Below, piece after piece: positions 35,353-43,448 of a stretch of DNA of 43,448 nt. Position 1 is the stretch's first letter. Every line of letters starts with the position of its first letter. The notes beneath the pieces were generated by a model that ran no database searches, was not told where the DNA came from, and saw nothing but the letters and a program-made list of their open reading frames with translations. The stretch lies in NCBI GenBank assembly GCA_963579995.1, contig CAUZIY010000005.1:1-43448 (forward strand). Direction: 5' to 3'. The stretch is from UBA6626 sp963579995. Lineage in GTDB: Bacteria; Planctomycetota; Phycisphaerae; Phycisphaerales; Phycisphaeraceae. Position numbers and translations under genes: made by a program.

Positions 35353-35405
35353 AGCGATTTTGTCCTTAATTCAAAATATCAATTTTCTTTATCGATATAT
35401 GCAGG

Positions 35406-35432
35406 TTGTGGTGAAGATAATTATGGTATACA
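35406..35432 (+). promoter_or_regulatory. Possible promoter of the FAD oxidoreductase/hyu operon
   Basis: TTGTGG (35406-35411) and an extended -10-like TGGTATACA (TATACA at 35427-35432) lie in the AT-rich divergent gap, about 70 bp before the ATG at 35502. The spacer is short (15 nt), so an extended -10 reading is more likely than a classical pair. Confidence 0.3.
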
Positions 35433-35501
35433 GATTGCCATGCTATTTACTCAGCACCCACATTCAACTATTTAACAAGACCGTACCGCTGGAGTACCAA
35501 T

Positions 35502-36671
35502 ATGAATCATACTGCTGATGCCGTGGTCATTGGTGGCGGCATTATGGGTGCCAGTGTAGCTCATTTTCTGGCAAAAAAGGGCGCCGGGAGGGTGGTCCTG
35601 GTTGAAAAACGTTCACTGGCAGCAGTGAGTACGGGTCATTCCGCTGCAGTTGTACGCACGTTCTATTCTAACCCATTAACAATCACGCTTGCCCAGCGGT
35701 CACTCGACATGTTTGAAAATGACCGTGACATGTTTGGCGGTGATTGTGGCTTCAAACGAATTGGCTATATGTGCGTTTTTAATGATCGCAGTGCCACATC
35801 TGGCCGTCATGTCCTTGCGCTCGAAAAAGCCCAAGGGGTTGACGCAAGGGAGATTTCACCAACTGAAATCCAGGATCTTGTCCCTCCGGTCCACGTGGAT
35901 GACCTGGTTGGAGCCATTTACGAACCACACTCCGGCTACGTAAACCCCACCAAGACCACGCAGGTCCTTTGCTATAGCGCCAAGGAATATGGCCTTGAAA
36001 TCCATGAAGGAACCGGTGTCATCGGAATTGAACTCGAAGGCAATCGAGTCGCTGCGGTCAAGACATCGCAGGGAACAATAGCGACCCGCGTTGTCGTCAA
36101 TGCCGCCGGACCATGGGGCCGTGCCATGGGCCTTTCCGTCGGCCTTAATTATTCCCTTCGCTGGAGCCGTGAAAGCGACCTGGTACTCGATCGGCCTGAG
36201 GAAGTTGGAGACATACCACTTATTTCCGATCCGACTTCACAAACCTACATGCGGTCGAACGGGAAGAATGAAATCCTTGGTGGCCGAGGGTTTCCCAAAG
36301 AGTTGGAGCCGATGGACATCGACGACTACGATCCCAACTTGGATCCCGACACACGGCAATGCATCGAACAGGGCCTTTCCCGGCGTATCCCGGCTTTGCG
36401 GCAAGGCAGATATCTCCGCGGATGGGCATCAATTTACGCCATCACGGATGACTGGCATCCCGTTGTGGGTTCGGAACCCGGGCTCGACGGTTACTATGCT
36501 TTCTTTGGTGGCAGCGGACATGGTTTCAAACTGGGTCCACCCCTGGGTGAAGCACTGAGCGATATTATCCTGAGCCAAACACCCACCACAGACATCCGTG
36601 CGTTTCGTCCAAACCGTTTTTCCGAAGGAGAATTGTTCACCTCAACCTGGGGTGGAGGCAACCGGGCATAA
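35502..36671 (+). CDS. FAD-dependent amine/amino-acid oxidoreductase (DAO family)
   Basis: A 389-residue flavoenzyme of the DAO fold (glycine/sarcosine/D-amino acid oxidoreductases). ADAVVIGGGIMGASVAHFLA binds FAD; STGHSAAVVRTFYSNP is the flavin-contacting turn, as in sarcosine oxidase beta-like proteins. RVVVNAAGPWGRAMG and FFGGSGHGFKLGPPLGEAL close the FAD site. No Cys corresponds to a covalent linkage, so FAD is probably non-covalent. GGAG at 35491-35494 (7-nt spacer) supports the start. It precedes hyuB-hyuB-hyuA by 51 bp, so an operon for oxidation and ring hydrolysis of an N-methylated or cyclic amide compound is likely. Acceptor and substrate unknown. Confidence 0.88.
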   Translation: MNHTADAVVIGGGIMGASVAHFLAKKGAGRVVLVEKRSLAAVSTGHSAAVVRTFYSNPLTITLAQRSLDMFENDRDMFGGDCGFKRIGYMCVFNDRSATSGRHVLALEKAQGVDAREISPTEIQDLVPPVHVDDLVGAIYEPHSGYVNPTKTTQVLCYSAKEYGLEIHEGTGVIGIELEGNRVAAVKTSQGTIATRVVVNAAGPWGRAMGLSVGLNYSLRWSRESDLVLDRPEEVGDIPLISDPTSQTYMRSNGKNEILGGRGFPKELEPMDIDDYDPNLDPDTRQCIEQGLSRRIPALRQGRYLRGWASIYAITDDWHPVVGSEPGLDGYYAFFGGSGHGFKLGPPLGEALSDIILSQTPTTDIRAFRPNRFSEGELFTSTWGGGNRA

Positions 36672-36722
36672 CCCCCAACTGGACACCCCGATACGCTCTT
36701 ACGTCAGTCTCAAGAGAATTCC

Positions 36723-38450
36723 ATGAATCCAGTTGACCCGATTAAATTTGAAGTTATTCGCAATGCCCTGATGGCGGCGACAGAAGAAATGGCCATCGCA
36801 CTTCGACGCAGCGCCTATTCAACCAATATTAAAACCCGGTCGGACTTTTCCTGCGCCATTTTCGACCGGCACTTACGGACCGTTGCCCAGGCATTCACAC
36901 AACCAGCGCACCTGGGATCACTTGTGCAACTGGTTCCAAAAGCTATCACTGCATACGGCAAGCAAAACATCCATCCGGGTGATGCCTTGCTCGTCAATGA
37001 TCCATATCAGGGAGGGGTACATCTCAACGACATTTCGCTGATATCACCTGTATACCTGGGCGATGATATTTTTGGTTACGTTGCCAGTTTAGCCCATCAC
37101 GTGGATGTCGGAGGCGGCGCCCCGGCAAGCGTGGGTGCCTTTCGTGAAGTCTACCAGGAGGGAATTATTATTCCGCCAATTAAATTTGTTAGCCGCGGAG
37201 AAATTGTCAACGATGTCTTCCGGCTCGTACTGGGTCAGATCCGATCCAAGCGCGAGACGGCAGGTGATTTTCGTGCTCAGATCGCATCAAACAATACGGG
37301 AGTACGTCGGCTGGTGGACCTGGCTGAACGCATGGGAGCAGATGTAGTCGATTCATATATCTGCGAACTTATCAACTATACCAACCGACGCACACGGGCT
37401 GAAGTATCAAAACTACCCAAGGGGGAGTTCACGTCAAAGGGACAGATTGATAATGACGGGTTCACCACGGACCCGGTCAGACTGCAGGCAACAATTACAA
37501 TTGATGATGACGGCGTGCTCTTCGATCTGAGTGGCTGTGATCCCCAACGGCGTGCCCCCGTAAACTCCACCTACTCGCAAACGTTTGCCGCATGCGCCTA
37601 CGTCTACAAGTGTCTGATGGACCCCGATGTGCCGGTGAACAGCGGTTTTTACCAATCACTGCGCATGACGGCACCGGAAGGGACGGTCGTGAACTGCAGA
37701 ACACCGGCCCCGGTTGTGGGTGGCTGGGAGACAGCAATGCGGTTGATAGAGGTCATGTTTAATGCATTGGCAAAAGGACTTCCCGACCGGATCCCTGCCG
37801 GTTGCAAGGGCACTATCTGCCACGCTGGTTTTGGAGGCCATGACCCAGTAAAGCAGGAATATTTTTGTTACCTTGAAACGGTCGCTGGCGGGTACGGTGG
37901 CCGGGCATCAAGTGACGGTCCCGATGCCATTCAACCTCATATGCAGAACACCGAGAATGCCCCCATTGAAGAAACCGAGATCAATTATCCCCTTCAGATC
38001 AAGTGTTATGAGTTGATTGAGGATTCCGAAGGCGCTGGTCGTTTCAGGGGGGGGCTTGGCTTGAGGCGAGATTACCTTTTTCCTGATACCGCGGTCTCCT
38101 TTACAATTCTAGCGGACAGGGATCGCTGGGGACCCGACGGCCTCTTTGGTGGAATGGCAGGCCGCAAGGCAAGTTACCTGCTTGAGTCACAAGGCAAGAC
38201 CACCGACTTAGGATCCAAGACAACCGTTCAACTACAACCCGGGGATATCATTAGTTTTCGTACTTGCGGCGGTGGTGGTCACGGACCACCAGTTGAACGT
38301 GATCCCCAACTGGTGCTGCGCGATGTGCAAGAGGGAAAGATCAGCGCCGAACGCGCACGCACCGAATACAAGGTGGCCATTGAAACCCAGAACTGGTTCG
38401 TTCAACAGGACGAAACCCATAAGCTGCGAATGGAACTCACCGGATCCTAA
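36723..38450 (+). CDS. hyuB: N-methylhydantoinase B/oxoprolinase-type beta subunit, copy 1
   Basis: A 575-residue subunit of an ATP-dependent amidohydrolase (HyuA/HyuB, 5-oxoprolinase and acetone carboxylase beta class). It opens with PIKFEVIRNALMAATEEMAI and has SNTGVRRLVDLAERMGA-type helices and VNDPYQGGVHLNDISLISPV. The centre is rich in NSTYSQTFAACAYVYKCLMD and DIPVNSGFYxxLR-type segments. GPDAIQPHMQNTENAPIEET and the conserved Gly cluster TCGGGGHGPPVERDPQ are near the C-terminus. It is about 70-80% similar by eye to copy 2, directly downstream, with overlapping junction chemistry (TAA then ATG). HyuB works with HyuA to hydrolyse cyclic imides or hydantoins with ATP. Active only with HyuA. 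Confidence 0.93.
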   Translation: MNPVDPIKFEVIRNALMAATEEMAIALRRSAYSTNIKTRSDFSCAIFDRHLRTVAQAFTQPAHLGSLVQLVPKAITAYGKQNIHPGDALLVNDPYQGGVHLNDISLISPVYLGDDIFGYVASLAHHVDVGGGAPASVGAFREVYQEGIIIPPIKFVSRGEIVNDVFRLVLGQIRSKRETAGDFRAQIASNNTGVRRLVDLAERMGADVVDSYICELINYTNRRTRAEVSKLPKGEFTSKGQIDNDGFTTDPVRLQATITIDDDGVLFDLSGCDPQRRAPVNSTYSQTFAACAYVYKCLMDPDVPVNSGFYQSLRMTAPEGTVVNCRTPAPVVGGWETAMRLIEVMFNALAKGLPDRIPAGCKGTICHAGFGGHDPVKQEYFCYLETVAGGYGGRASSDGPDAIQPHMQNTENAPIEETEINYPLQIKCYELIEDSEGAGRFRGGLGLRRDYLFPDTAVSFTILADRDRWGPDGLFGGMAGRKASYLLESQGKTTDLGSKTTVQLQPGDIISFRTCGGGGHGPPVERDPQLVLRDVQEGKISAERARTEYKVAIETQNWFVQQDETHKLRMELTGS

Positions 38451-40184
38451 ATGAGCACAAACCCAGGCATCAACCCTGTCCAATTCGAGGTCATTCGAAA
38501 CGCACTCATGGAAATCACTGAGGAGATGGCGATCGCATTGCGTCGAAGTGCTTACTCAACAAATATCAAGACACGCGCTGATTTTTCCTGTGCATTCTTC
38601 GACCGACAGTTACAGACGATTGCCCAGGCATTTACCCAACCGGCCCATCTTGGCTCGCTATCCGAACTGGTACCGCAAGCCATTAAAACCTACGGACCTG
38701 AAAACATGGGACCAGGTGATGCCATATTGACAAATGATCCATACCGCGGCGGGAGCCATCTCAACGACATCACTCTGATCTCACCGGTTTACAGCAACGG
38801 CAAACTTCTGGGTTACGTCGCAAACCTCGCACATCATGTTGATGTAGGAGGTGGTGCACCAGCCAGTATTGGTGCGTTCCAGGAGGTGTTCCAAGAAGGA
38901 ATTATTATTCACCCGGTGAAACTCGTGCATGCCGACGAGACAATCGATGATGTTATGTCCCTGCTGCTTGCACAGATTCGTTCAAAACGTGAAACAGCCG
39001 GTGACTTCAGGGCACAAATAGCCGCCAACAGAACCGGCGCACGCCGAGTCGATGAGTTAGTCCAGCGAGTTGGCGCCGATCTAATCATCCGGTGCATGAA
39101 TCAACTGCTCGAATATACTGAAACCCGCACACGTACTGAACTTGCCAGGCTCCCCAAAGGCGTGTTTACCGCAGACGGCTGCGTGGACAATGACGGGTTT
39201 ACCGATAAGCCGGTCAACTTAACTGCAACGGTAACCATTGACGACAAAGGCATTCTCTTCGATTTCACGGGCTGTGATCCCCAACGCCCTGCTCCAGTCA
39301 ATTCAACTTATGCCCAGACTTTTGCCGCCTGTGCTTACACGATTAAATGCCTGATTGATCCTGATATACCTGTGAACAGCGGCTTTTACCGCACGGTACG
39401 TCTAATTGCACCCAGGGGCTCAGTGGTGAATTGCTCCCCACCTGCACCCGTGGTCGGTGGATGGGAAACACAGGTCCGCTTGAATGAAGTCATATTCCGA
39501 GCCCTGTCATCCGCAGTACCCGACCAAATTGCGGCAGAAACCAAGGGCATGATGGCCCAGGTGGGATTTGGTGGCATTGACCCCAAAAATGGAGACCTTT
39601 ATTCCTATTATGAAACAGTGGCGGGTGGCTACGGGGCCAGGGCTGCCAGTGATGGTCCCGATGCAGTACAAAGTCATGGTCAGAATACCGAGAATGCTCC
39701 CATCGAGGAGATTGAAATCAATTACCCAGTTCGAATTGAGCGGTATGAGTTGATTAACGATTCCGAAGGTCCTGGTCGTTTCCGTGGCGGACTCGGATTA
39801 CAACGCGACTATACATTCCTTAATCACGAGGTGAGTTTCACGATTCTTGCAGACCGGGATCGCTGGGGACCCCGTGGTCTGCTCGGCGGCAAAAGCGGTC
39901 TCAAGGCAAGCTACCTGCATAAAACCAAAACCCAAACAAGGGTATTAGGATCCAAAACCACCATTGAATTAACACCGGGTGAAAAAATCAGCTACCGCAC
40001 CAGTGGGGGGGGGGGGTACGGTTTGCCATACGACCGTGATCCACAGCACGTACTGGGTGATGTGCGCAACGGCAAGGTAAGTGCACAACGCGCACAACAG
40101 ATATACGGGGTAGTAATCGATATGAGCAGATGGGAAGTCAACCAAGTCGACACCGAGGCACTGCGATCTGCCGGCAAGGTATAG
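38451..40184 (+). CDS. hyuB: N-methylhydantoinase B/oxoprolinase-type beta subunit, copy 2
   Basis: A 577-residue paralogue of copy 1, starting immediately after its TAA without a gap. It shares the N-terminus QFEVIRNALMEITEEMAIAL, NDPYRGGSHLNDITLISPVY and GPDAVQSHGQNTENAPIEEI. The C-terminal Gly cluster TSGGGGYGLPYDRDPQ is encoded by an unbroken run of twelve G (40005-40016), unlike the mixed codons in copy 1. Two HyuB copies for one HyuA is unusual; either they form a hetero-complex or they give alternative specificities. The pair differs most at the ends and in the last 60 residues. HyuA follows after 160 bp. Confidence 0.93.
   Translation: MSTNPGINPVQFEVIRNALMEITEEMAIALRRSAYSTNIKTRADFSCAFFDRQLQTIAQAFTQPAHLGSLSELVPQAIKTYGPENMGPGDAILTNDPYRGGSHLNDITLISPVYSNGKLLGYVANLAHHVDVGGGAPASIGAFQEVFQEGIIIHPVKLVHADETIDDVMSLLLAQIRSKRETAGDFRAQIAANRTGARRVDELVQRVGADLIIRCMNQLLEYTETRTRTELARLPKGVFTADGCVDNDGFTDKPVNLTATVTIDDKGILFDFTGCDPQRPAPVNSTYAQTFAACAYTIKCLIDPDIPVNSGFYRTVRLIAPRGSVVNCSPPAPVVGGWETQVRLNEVIFRALSSAVPDQIAAETKGMMAQVGFGGIDPKNGDLYSYYETVAGGYGARAASDGPDAVQSHGQNTENAPIEEIEINYPVRIERYELINDSEGPGRFRGGLGLQRDYTFLNHEVSFTILADRDRWGPRGLLGGKSGLKASYLHKTKTQTRVLGSKTTIELTPGEKISYRTSGGGGYGLPYDRDPQHVLGDVRNGKVSAQRAQQIYGVVIDMSRWEVNQVDTEALRSAGKV
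40005..40016 (+). repeat. Run of 12 G inside hyuB copy 2
   Basis: Twelve consecutive G encode four glycines of the conserved C-terminal motif. Such runs are prone to slippage in replication and sequencing; a gain or loss of one base would change the last 55 or so residues. Confidence 0.95.
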
Positions 40185-40344
40185 TACTTGCCGATTGGAA
40201 TGATTGCATTGACGATTTTCCCTTTTCAAACAGGAAAGACATGCAAAAGAGAGCGACAATCCGTTACCCACAGAATGGGTACCAGATTGATCTCGCCGAT
40301 TTGGCGTCGATCACAACAGGAATACCTGCCAGGAGTCATTGTTT

Positions 40345-42453
40345 TTGGCCTTTCAGTACCGCCTAGGAATTGATATTGGCGGCACCTTCACCGATGCCAC
40401 CTTGATCAACGAACTAACCGGCGAAATTCAGGTTGGCAAGGTTTCCAGTACACCCAGCGACCCATCGCTAGGTTTCCTTGAAGCTGTCCACCGGATGTTA
40501 CAGAAGTCCAAAATCAATCTGGAACAGGTTGGATACATTGTTCACGGCACCACCGTCGCCACCAATTCGATCATCGAGGGGAAAATTGCTCGAACGGGCT
40601 TTGTTACCACTGACGGTTTTCGCGACATGCTGGAGATCGCCCGACAAATTCGACCCTCCCTCTATGATCTTCAATTTGAGAAACCCAAGCCACTGGTTCC
40701 CCGGTATTTATGTTTTGGCGTACCCGAGCGCCTGGATGCCACGGGACAAGTGCTTACTCCGCTTGACGAGGATACCCTGCGGCAAGCAGCCATGTCCATG
40801 CGTTCTGAGAAAGTCGAATCGATTGCGGTCTGTTTCCTTCACTCCTACATCAACCCTGAACACGAAAAACAGGCGGGACAGATATTGGCTGAGGCATTTC
40901 CTGATGCCATGATCTCTCTTTCTGCTGAAGTTGCACCCGAGTTCCGTGAGTACTCGCGTGCAAGCACCACCGTGATTAACGCTTGCATTCGACCTGTTGT
41001 AGCGCGATACCTGCAGAGTATTGCCGATCGCCTGACCGCCGAAGGCCTAAAGGGAGAACTCCTGGTCATGCAAAGCAGTGGTGGCGTGCTGACTTTTTCG
41101 GCTGCAAGCGAGAAACCCGTGTTCCTGATCGAGTCCGGCCCGGCCGCCGGTGTCATTTCATCAACTTATCTAGGTGGCGTACTGGGCTATCAAGATGTCA
41201 TCTCCTTTGATATGGGTGGCACCACCGCTAAGGTAGGACTGGTACAGGACGGCACACCTCAAGTCACCATGGACTACGAAGTTGGCGCAACCGCCCAGGC
41301 TGGTATTGGCAGCTCGCGCGGTGCGGGATATCCCATCCGCACACCAGTCATCGATTTGGTGGAGATCGGTGCCGGCGGAGGATCCATTGCGTGGGTGGAT
41401 TCCGGCGGTGTCCTGCGTGTTGGCCCACAAAGTGCAGGTGCGGACCCTGGCCCTGCCTGTTATGGCAAGGGTGGTAAAGAGCCGACCATTACCGACGCCA
41501 ACCTGGTACTTGGCCGACTTAATCCCCGTTATTTTCTCGGCGGTGAGATTGAACTCGACATTGAAGCAGCCCATCGGGCGATCAAGAATCGTTGCGCCGA
41601 TGCGTTGGAACTGGATGTGGTCCAAGCGGCACACGGTATCGTGGAAATCGCCAACTCGGCAATGGTCAACGCACTTCGCTTGGTGTCCGTGCAGCGAGGA
41701 TATGACCCGCGGGAGTTTGTTCTGATGGGATTTGGCGGTGCAGGCCCCGTGCATGCCAATCGACTGGCTGCAGAAATGCAAATCCCCATCACGATAATCC
41801 CCATGAGCCCTGGAACCACCTCCGCAATGGGCTTACTGGTGACTGATCTCAAGCATGATTATTCCACGACCATGATCGCCCAGATACACACCGTAAACCC
41901 CAACACGCTGGATCAGTCATTTTCCAATCTGGAAACCCAAGGGCGAGCAAGTCTTGCACGTGAAGGGGTTAAAGAAGAACAGATGCGTTTTGTACGCCAG
42001 GCCGACGTTCGTTATGTGGGGCAGAGTTACGAATTAACCATACCCCTTCCAAGCCATGAGCTTGACACCACTGAAATCAGCAAGGCACTGGAAAACTTCC
42101 ACCGGGAACACGACCGCACATACGGATACAGTGCACCACAAGAGCCCGTTGAACTGGTCAACCTAAGGCTCTCGGCAATTGGCCAAATCACCAAACCCCA
42201 TCTGCACAAGCTAGACAACAAAAACAATGAAATAGGCGATGCCAAGAAGGCGACGCGATCTGTTTACTTTTCTGAAAGCGATGGATTTGTCGAGTGCCCC
42301 ATTTACGATCGCTATCATCTCGGTTCCGGCCACAATGTGAAGGGACCGGCCGTGGTCGAAGAGATCGATTCCACAACAGTGATCCACCCTGGATACTACG
42401 CTCTTGTCGATGAATTCGGCAACCTGATGATCGCCGCCCATAAGAATACCTAG
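40345..42453 (+). CDS. hyuA: N-methylhydantoinase A/oxoprolinase-type alpha subunit (ATPase)
   Basis: A 702-residue subunit with the ASKHA nucleotide fold; it phosphorylates or activates the substrate for the HyuB partner. Motifs are LGIDIGGTFTDATLI at the N-terminus, VHGTTVATNSIIEGKIARTG, SFDMGGTTAKVGLVQDG in the middle and MGFGGAGPVHANRLAAEM near 490. The C-terminal part (KGPAVVEEIDSTTVIHPGY) is typical of HyuA. The start is set at TTG 40345 by AGGAG at 40331-40335 with a 9-nt spacer; the TTG at 40339 is too close. It lies 160 bp after hyuB copy 2, in the same direction. The reaction would be ATP-dependent opening of a hydantoin, oxoproline or similar ring. Confidence 0.94.
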   Translation: MAFQYRLGIDIGGTFTDATLINELTGEIQVGKVSSTPSDPSLGFLEAVHRMLQKSKINLEQVGYIVHGTTVATNSIIEGKIARTGFVTTDGFRDMLEIARQIRPSLYDLQFEKPKPLVPRYLCFGVPERLDATGQVLTPLDEDTLRQAAMSMRSEKVESIAVCFLHSYINPEHEKQAGQILAEAFPDAMISLSAEVAPEFREYSRASTTVINACIRPVVARYLQSIADRLTAEGLKGELLVMQSSGGVLTFSAASEKPVFLIESGPAAGVISSTYLGGVLGYQDVISFDMGGTTAKVGLVQDGTPQVTMDYEVGATAQAGIGSSRGAGYPIRTPVIDLVEIGAGGGSIAWVDSGGVLRVGPQSAGADPGPACYGKGGKEPTITDANLVLGRLNPRYFLGGEIELDIEAAHRAIKNRCADALELDVVQAAHGIVEIANSAMVNALRLVSVQRGYDPREFVLMGFGGAGPVHANRLAAEMQIPITIIPMSPGTTSAMGLLVTDLKHDYSTTMIAQIHTVNPNTLDQSFSNLETQGRASLAREGVKEEQMRFVRQADVRYVGQSYELTIPLPSHELDTTEISKALENFHREHDRTYGYSAPQEPVELVNLRLSAIGQITKPHLHKLDNKNNEIGDAKKATRSVYFSESDGFVECPIYDRYHLGSGHNVKGPAVVEEIDSTTVIHPGYYALVDEFGNLMIAAHKNT

Positions 42454-42484
42454 CCAAACCCGGACTCATCTTCTGCTGACCGTA

Positions 42485-42520
42485 ATCTTTCTGTGCACGA
42501 ATCACTATTCACACAAAGAT
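42485..42520 (+). terminator. Hairpin between convergent genes after hyuA
   Basis: ATCTTT-c-TGTG pairs with CACA-c-AAAGAT around a 14-nt loop (42485-42520), 32 bp after the hyuA stop. It has 10 pairs with a single mismatch but no U-tract. It could act as a bidirectional end for hyuA and the convergent gene, but the evidence is weak. Confidence 0.3.
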
Positions 42521-42560
42521 CCCCCGATCATTTTCGCAAAACACATCCGACCAATCGTGA

Positions 42561-43448
42561 TCATTGCGGGTAACAGAATTCTTTATATCCGCTTTTATCC
42601 AGAGGATGCAGGTAAAGCCGCATCTTTCGGTCCTTTGCCGTAGCGAATACAACCTGGCATGAAATTATATTCCCGATATTACGGTCAGGCATTTGAAGGA
42701 TACGCCCAGGGGCATGGACATCAAATGAAAAATCAATGAGATCTCGCATCGTCTTCATACGTGAAAAGACGCTTCGGAAATGTGCAAGGTACATCACACG
42801 TGCCTGTGAATTGTAGTAGTAATAGCCCTGCCACCATTGTGGCTCTGCCACACGTGATGGTTTCTGTAGCCTTGGATGCTGCCAGTGGTTGGTCTCAAGA
42901 AGGAGTCCATCTTGCGCTTCACTGAAAGCAATGTTCTCCGACTCCAGCTCCAACCCCAGGATATTTCCCGCGGCATCGACAGTAACGAGATTCAAGCCTT
43001 TTGGCCCGGAGATACGGTATTGTTCGATAAACCGTCGAACGTCAGCGCAATCACTGCAGTGTTGTGCAATCAGATGGACGGTGAAGTAAAGGTTGAGATG
43101 CTCCGGATTTGAGTCCGGGTTAAACCGGCGATGCCCTGAATTGGACCCCACGAGCAGGCCCGCATCATTAACCGCCCACCCCAACGTCACATGTGTTTCG
43201 CTGCCAAGCCCCATGACGCCATGGGGCTTTGTATCTGGTAGGGTTGAAACAACCGTCGTTTCAACCGTACGCTCCACATGAGGGGCGCCCATATCATTCG
43301 TCGACAACATTGCAGGGCCATCGTCACCCAAAAGAATTCCAAGGGTTGAACATGAATCCATGGCTGGTCCTGTCCAGTGCACATGGCCATGGTACGCGTG
43401 CTCCAAGCTTTCCATTCCGGCCGCTTCACCAAACGCCTCGATCTGTTC
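42561..43448 (-). CDS. C45-family (acyl-CoA:6-aminopenicillanic acid acyltransferase-like) N-terminal nucleophile amidohydrolase, partial
   Basis: The 3' 295 codons of a gene whose start lies beyond the right edge; the frame is open to base 43448. The predicted autoprocessing Cys is in MDSCSTLGILLGDDGPAMLS, in the place where family members cleave before a Cys to create the nucleophile. VNDAGLLVGSNSGH and LETNHWQHPRL fit the alpha-beta-beta-alpha Ntn fold. Family members hydrolyse or transfer acyl amides (penicillin type, N-acyl amino acids, peptide-like). It is convergent to hyuA and could release amines for the nearby oxidases, but this is an inference. The N-terminal pro-segment is not visible. 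Confidence 0.8.
   Translation of the reverse strand, partial: EQIEAFGEAAGMESLEHAYHGHVHWTGPAMDSCSTLGILLGDDGPAMLSTNDMGAPHVERTVETTVVSTLPDTKPHGVMGLGSETHVTLGWAVNDAGLLVGSNSGHRRFNPDSNPEHLNLYFTVHLIAQHCSDCADVRRFIEQYRISGPKGLNLVTVDAAGNILGLELESENIAFSEAQDGLLLETNHWQHPRLQKPSRVAEPQWWQGYYYYNSQARVMYLAHFRSVFSRMKTMRDLIDFSFDVHAPGRILQMPDRNIGNIISCQVVFATAKDRKMRLYLHPLDKSGYKEFCYPQ

Noticed and set aside
40130..40366. Plus-strand 78-codon frame in the hyuB-hyuA gap
   Set aside because: It overlaps hyuB copy 2 and the hyuA start in another frame and has no family resemblance.

Overview
The window looks like chromosomal DNA of a planctomycete, most likely from the class Phycisphaerae. Four secreted proteins end in a pair of dockerin-like calcium repeats followed by a PEP-CTERM sorting tail, a combination typical of that group. 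Shine-Dalgarno-type ribosome sites, TTG and GTG starts, lipobox lipoproteins and a class II tRNA-Leu(UAA) are clearly bacterial. I see no rRNA, CRISPR array, insertion sequence or phage gene. The assignment is inference from protein style only.

Region 1 (1-10340, plus strand) is the most coherent block. The end of a peptide/nickel-type ABC importer (DppB', DppC, DppD, plus an unrecognised 213-residue protein) is followed by a hairpin and a good sigma-70-like promoter. Then come an HTH-cupin regulator and five genes forming a corrinoid one-carbon pathway. These are a UroD-family methyltransferase with an HxC...C zinc motif, a stand-alone B12-binding corrinoid protein, a reductive activator (2Fe-2S plus ASKHA), a MetF-like reductase with a Cys-rich C-terminal domain, and a pterin-binding methyltransferase. 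Together they can be read as methyl donor to cobalamin to tetrahydrofolate to methylene-tetrahydrofolate. The logic resembles chloromethane utilisation (CmuA/CmuB/MetF2), with CmuA split in two. The substrate is not evident.

Region 2 (10526-17778, minus strand, with a plus-strand tRNA-Leu) holds three PEP-CTERM/dockerin proteins, two of them tandem paralogues. It also has a small group of a TPR protein, a DsbD-alpha-like lipoprotein, another lipoprotein and a GNAT acetyltransferase.

Region 3 (18357-27092) has an isochorismatase-fold protein with a degraded catalytic triad, a short sugar-1-phosphate nucleotidyltransferase, a Gfo/Idh/MocA oxidoreductase interrupted by an in-frame TAG, and a D-lyxose-isomerase-like cupin. 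A fourth PEP-CTERM protein follows, then an overlapping pair of a degenerate metallophosphoesterase and a NAT_N/GNAT_C acyltransferase.

Region 4 (27287-35352, minus strand) is catabolic: an alpha/alpha-toroid protein, an HpcH/HpaI aldolase, a monomeric sarcosine-oxidase-like flavoenzyme, an aspartoacylase-like deacylase, a PHP phosphoesterase and a GH42-like glycosidase.

Region 5 (35502-43448) has a second amine-oxidising flavoprotein, two tandem HyuB paralogues, HyuA, and the 3' part of a C45 acyltransferase-family amidohydrolase on the opposite strand. Across the window, several enzymes fit catabolism of N- or O-methylated and N-acylated small molecules, with the corrinoid operon as the C1 outlet. 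That link is a hypothesis.
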